DNA of 64,000 bases from Niastella sp. Lineage in GTDB: Bacteria > Bacteroidota > Bacteroidia > Chitinophagales > Chitinophagaceae. Of the stretch, positions 63,601 through 64,000 are shown piece by piece (within the stretch, counting starts at the first letter, position 1; the number at the start of each line of letters is the position of its first letter). The stretch is from positions 62,001-126,000 of the forward strand of contig JADJVM010000005.1 of assembly GCA_016710595.1 (NCBI GenBank), in the 5' to 3' direction. Under the pieces are notes generated by a model. That model was not told where the DNA came from and did no database searches. It worked only from the letters and a program-made list of their open reading frames with translations. The position numbers and the translations under genes are program-made.

Positions 63601-64000
63601 TATTACGGAAAGATTAAGCTTATACAGCCGCCTTGATAATTGTAACAATGAAGAAGAGCTATTGGATTTTCATGCAGAGCTTATTGACCGTTTTGGACCC
63701 ATTCCACAGGAAGTTGAAGATTTGTTTACCACTGTTCGCACCCGGGAAATTGCTGTTGCCTTAGGTTTTGAAAAAATATTTTTAAAAAATGAACTCCTGA
63801 AATGTTTTTTTATAAGTAACCCCGAGTCACCATATTTTCAGGGGGAAGTGTTTAATGGTATCTTACAGTTTTTACAAACCGGAACAAATAAAGCCCGGCT
63901 GAAACAAGTTGGTAAACATGGAATCATGATTGTTGAAAAAATTGTAGATATGAATGCTTTATACCATTTTATGCTTAAAATAAAAAAATCAATCCCTATT
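60608..64000 (+). CDS. mfd: Transcription-repair coupling factor Mfd (3' partial)
   Basis: 1,131 codons are open from ATG 60608 to the last base of the window, with no stop, so the gene continues to the right; by usual Mfd length only a few codons should be missing. Domains in order: N-terminal UvrB-homology region (about 1-330, including GQFAIRGGILDIYSFGN), RNA polymerase-interacting domain (about 450-520, GDYVTHIDHGVGVYSGL), DNA translocase with Walker A GDVGFGKT (600-607), DEEQ box (701-704), TATPIPRT, and motif VI region HQLRGRVGRS; then the C-terminal TRCF domain (about 975-1131, containing RLSLYSRL). Mfd removes stalled RNA polymerase and recruits UvrA; uvrC is 26 kb away. The consensus promoter is directly upstream. 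Confidence 0.97.
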   Translation, partial: MNLDVLMNFYRNDSRCNQIAEGLLLPQNIHYHLSGLQGSISQFIIASILEHPAAAQFNHLVILKDTEEAAYFQNSLQNITDALDIFYFPSSFKNKKNFHLLNSSHVMLRTEALTKIAAGGNKKILVTYPEALHEKVVISKTLTKNIISIKQADVFNINQILESFIQHGFVRTDFVYEPGQFAIRGGILDIYSFGNEKPYRIELFGNEVDSIRIFDPETQLSERKLLQVNIIPNVETQFDAIEKVGITEFLPANTLLWMNDWKFIKERIEQQEEDLEIILSSSLLPNEETENETEALHIKQETSMADFIPATSLESFFIKMKTVEFGNKPHFAANNDHYFHFHTEAQPAFNRNFSLLISNLQQYEKEKYNIFIFAENPKQLERLHSIFTDLKAEVQVTPIPVSIHQGFIDNDNKLICYTDHQVFQRYHKYKIKQAFSKNKALTLKTLRELQPGDYVTHIDHGVGVYSGLQKIDANGRVQEAVRIQYKDGDLLYVNISSLHKISKYSGKEGTVPKMNKLGSDVWARLKEKTKKQVKEIAIDLIKLYAQRKSQHGFAHSPDNYMQTELEASFIYEDTPDQARASEEVKKDMQKDSPMDRLVCGDVGFGKTEIAIRAAFKSCSDGKQAAILVPTTILAYQHFKTFSDRLKDFPVTVDFINRFKSTKEKKLTLQKLAAGKIDIIIGTHALLGKEVKFKDLGIMIIDEEQKFGVAAKEKLKELRTTVDSLTLTATPIPRTLQFSLMGARDLSIINTAPPNRQPIQTELMVFNEDAIRDIIYYETERGGQVFFIHNRVNGLQEMKTLVQGLCPDLSIAVAHGQLEGAKLEDTILDFMERRYDVLICTNIVESGVDIPNVNTIIINNAHQFGLSDLHQLRGRVGRSNKKAFCYLMAPPLSTLPADSRKRLTTLEQYSDLGSGFQIAMRDLDIRGAGNLLGGEQSGFIAEIGFEMYQKILDEAIRELKRKDFKELFFDEIQQQDDFVKECSIDTDLQILIPDNYVESITERLSLYSRLDNCNNEEELLDFHAELIDRFGPIPQEVEDLFTTVRTREIAVALGFEKIFLKNELLKCFFISNPESPYFQGEVFNGILQFLQTGTNKARLKQVGKHGIMIVEKIVDMNALYHFMLKIKKSIPI

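Noticed and set aside
1..64000. tRNA or rRNA genes, insertion sequences, prophage
   Set aside because: No cloverleaf-like sequences in the intergenic gaps, no transposase or integrase frames, and no terminal inverted repeats or target duplications seen.

Overview
The window looks like a chromosome segment of a Bacteroidota member, most likely family Chitinophagaceae. It is AT-rich, lacks obvious Shine-Dalgarno sites, and has promoters of the Bacteroidota type (TTTG, about 18 nt, TAnnTTTG). It also encodes gliding/type IX secretion proteins (SprA, GldB, GldK-L-M-N) and a cargo protein with a C-terminal type IX sorting domain. The family placement is inference. I see no mobile element, prophage, CRISPR array, rRNA or tRNA.

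Layout. 1-5439: 3' part of a giant surface protein (CARDB-like repeats, type IX sorting tail), open from the first base and cut by the window edge. 5632-8452: SulP transporter, methyltransferase, META lipoprotein. 8521-16380 (minus): sprA and ruvA. 16508-18427: fabH (plus) converging with rsgA (minus). 18483-22329 (minus): moxR, DUF58, a membrane protein and batA. 22603-25401: nadE divergent from gldB. 25398-27452 (minus): apaG, a SUI1-family factor, nadC and a DUF4783 gene. 27584-29615: gpmI and a haem-binding protein. 29777-31900: ECF sigma factor plus a membrane-anchored beta-barrel protein. 31982-34420: a lipoprotein and uvrC. 34555-39398 (minus): gldK-gldL-gldM-gldN. 39545-45181 (minus): BamA/TamA-like protein, DUF4271, hemD-like gene, YyaL-like protein. 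45234-50581: hemW, gpsA, rnc, fabF, acpP and a GNAT acetyltransferase. 50584-54071 (minus): YcxB-like protein, PQQ-type beta-propeller, MazG-like protein and dtd. 54368-59340: class II ribonucleotide reductase and glycyl-tRNA synthetase. 59417-60175 (minus): a ferredoxin-NADP reductase-like enzyme. 60608-64000: mfd, running off the right end.

How the genes work together. SprA is the outer-membrane translocon, GldK/L/M/N form the motor and periplasmic ring, GldB is an accessory lipoprotein, and the first gene is a likely substrate. FabH, AcpP and FabF act in fatty-acid synthesis. NadC and NadE act in NAD synthesis. UvrC, Mfd and RuvA act in DNA repair. HemD and HemW relate to haem.

The most notable non-gene signal is positional. 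In at least six genes (gpmI, glyS, mfd, nadC, the DUF4271 gene, the ycxB-like gene) an exact TAnnTTTG element lies only 3-7 nt before the start codon, which predicts leaderless or nearly leaderless mRNAs. Other signals are a 19-nt palindrome abutting the reductase start codon, two DnaA-box-like sites before the ribonucleotide reductase, and a strong hairpin between gldK and gldL.
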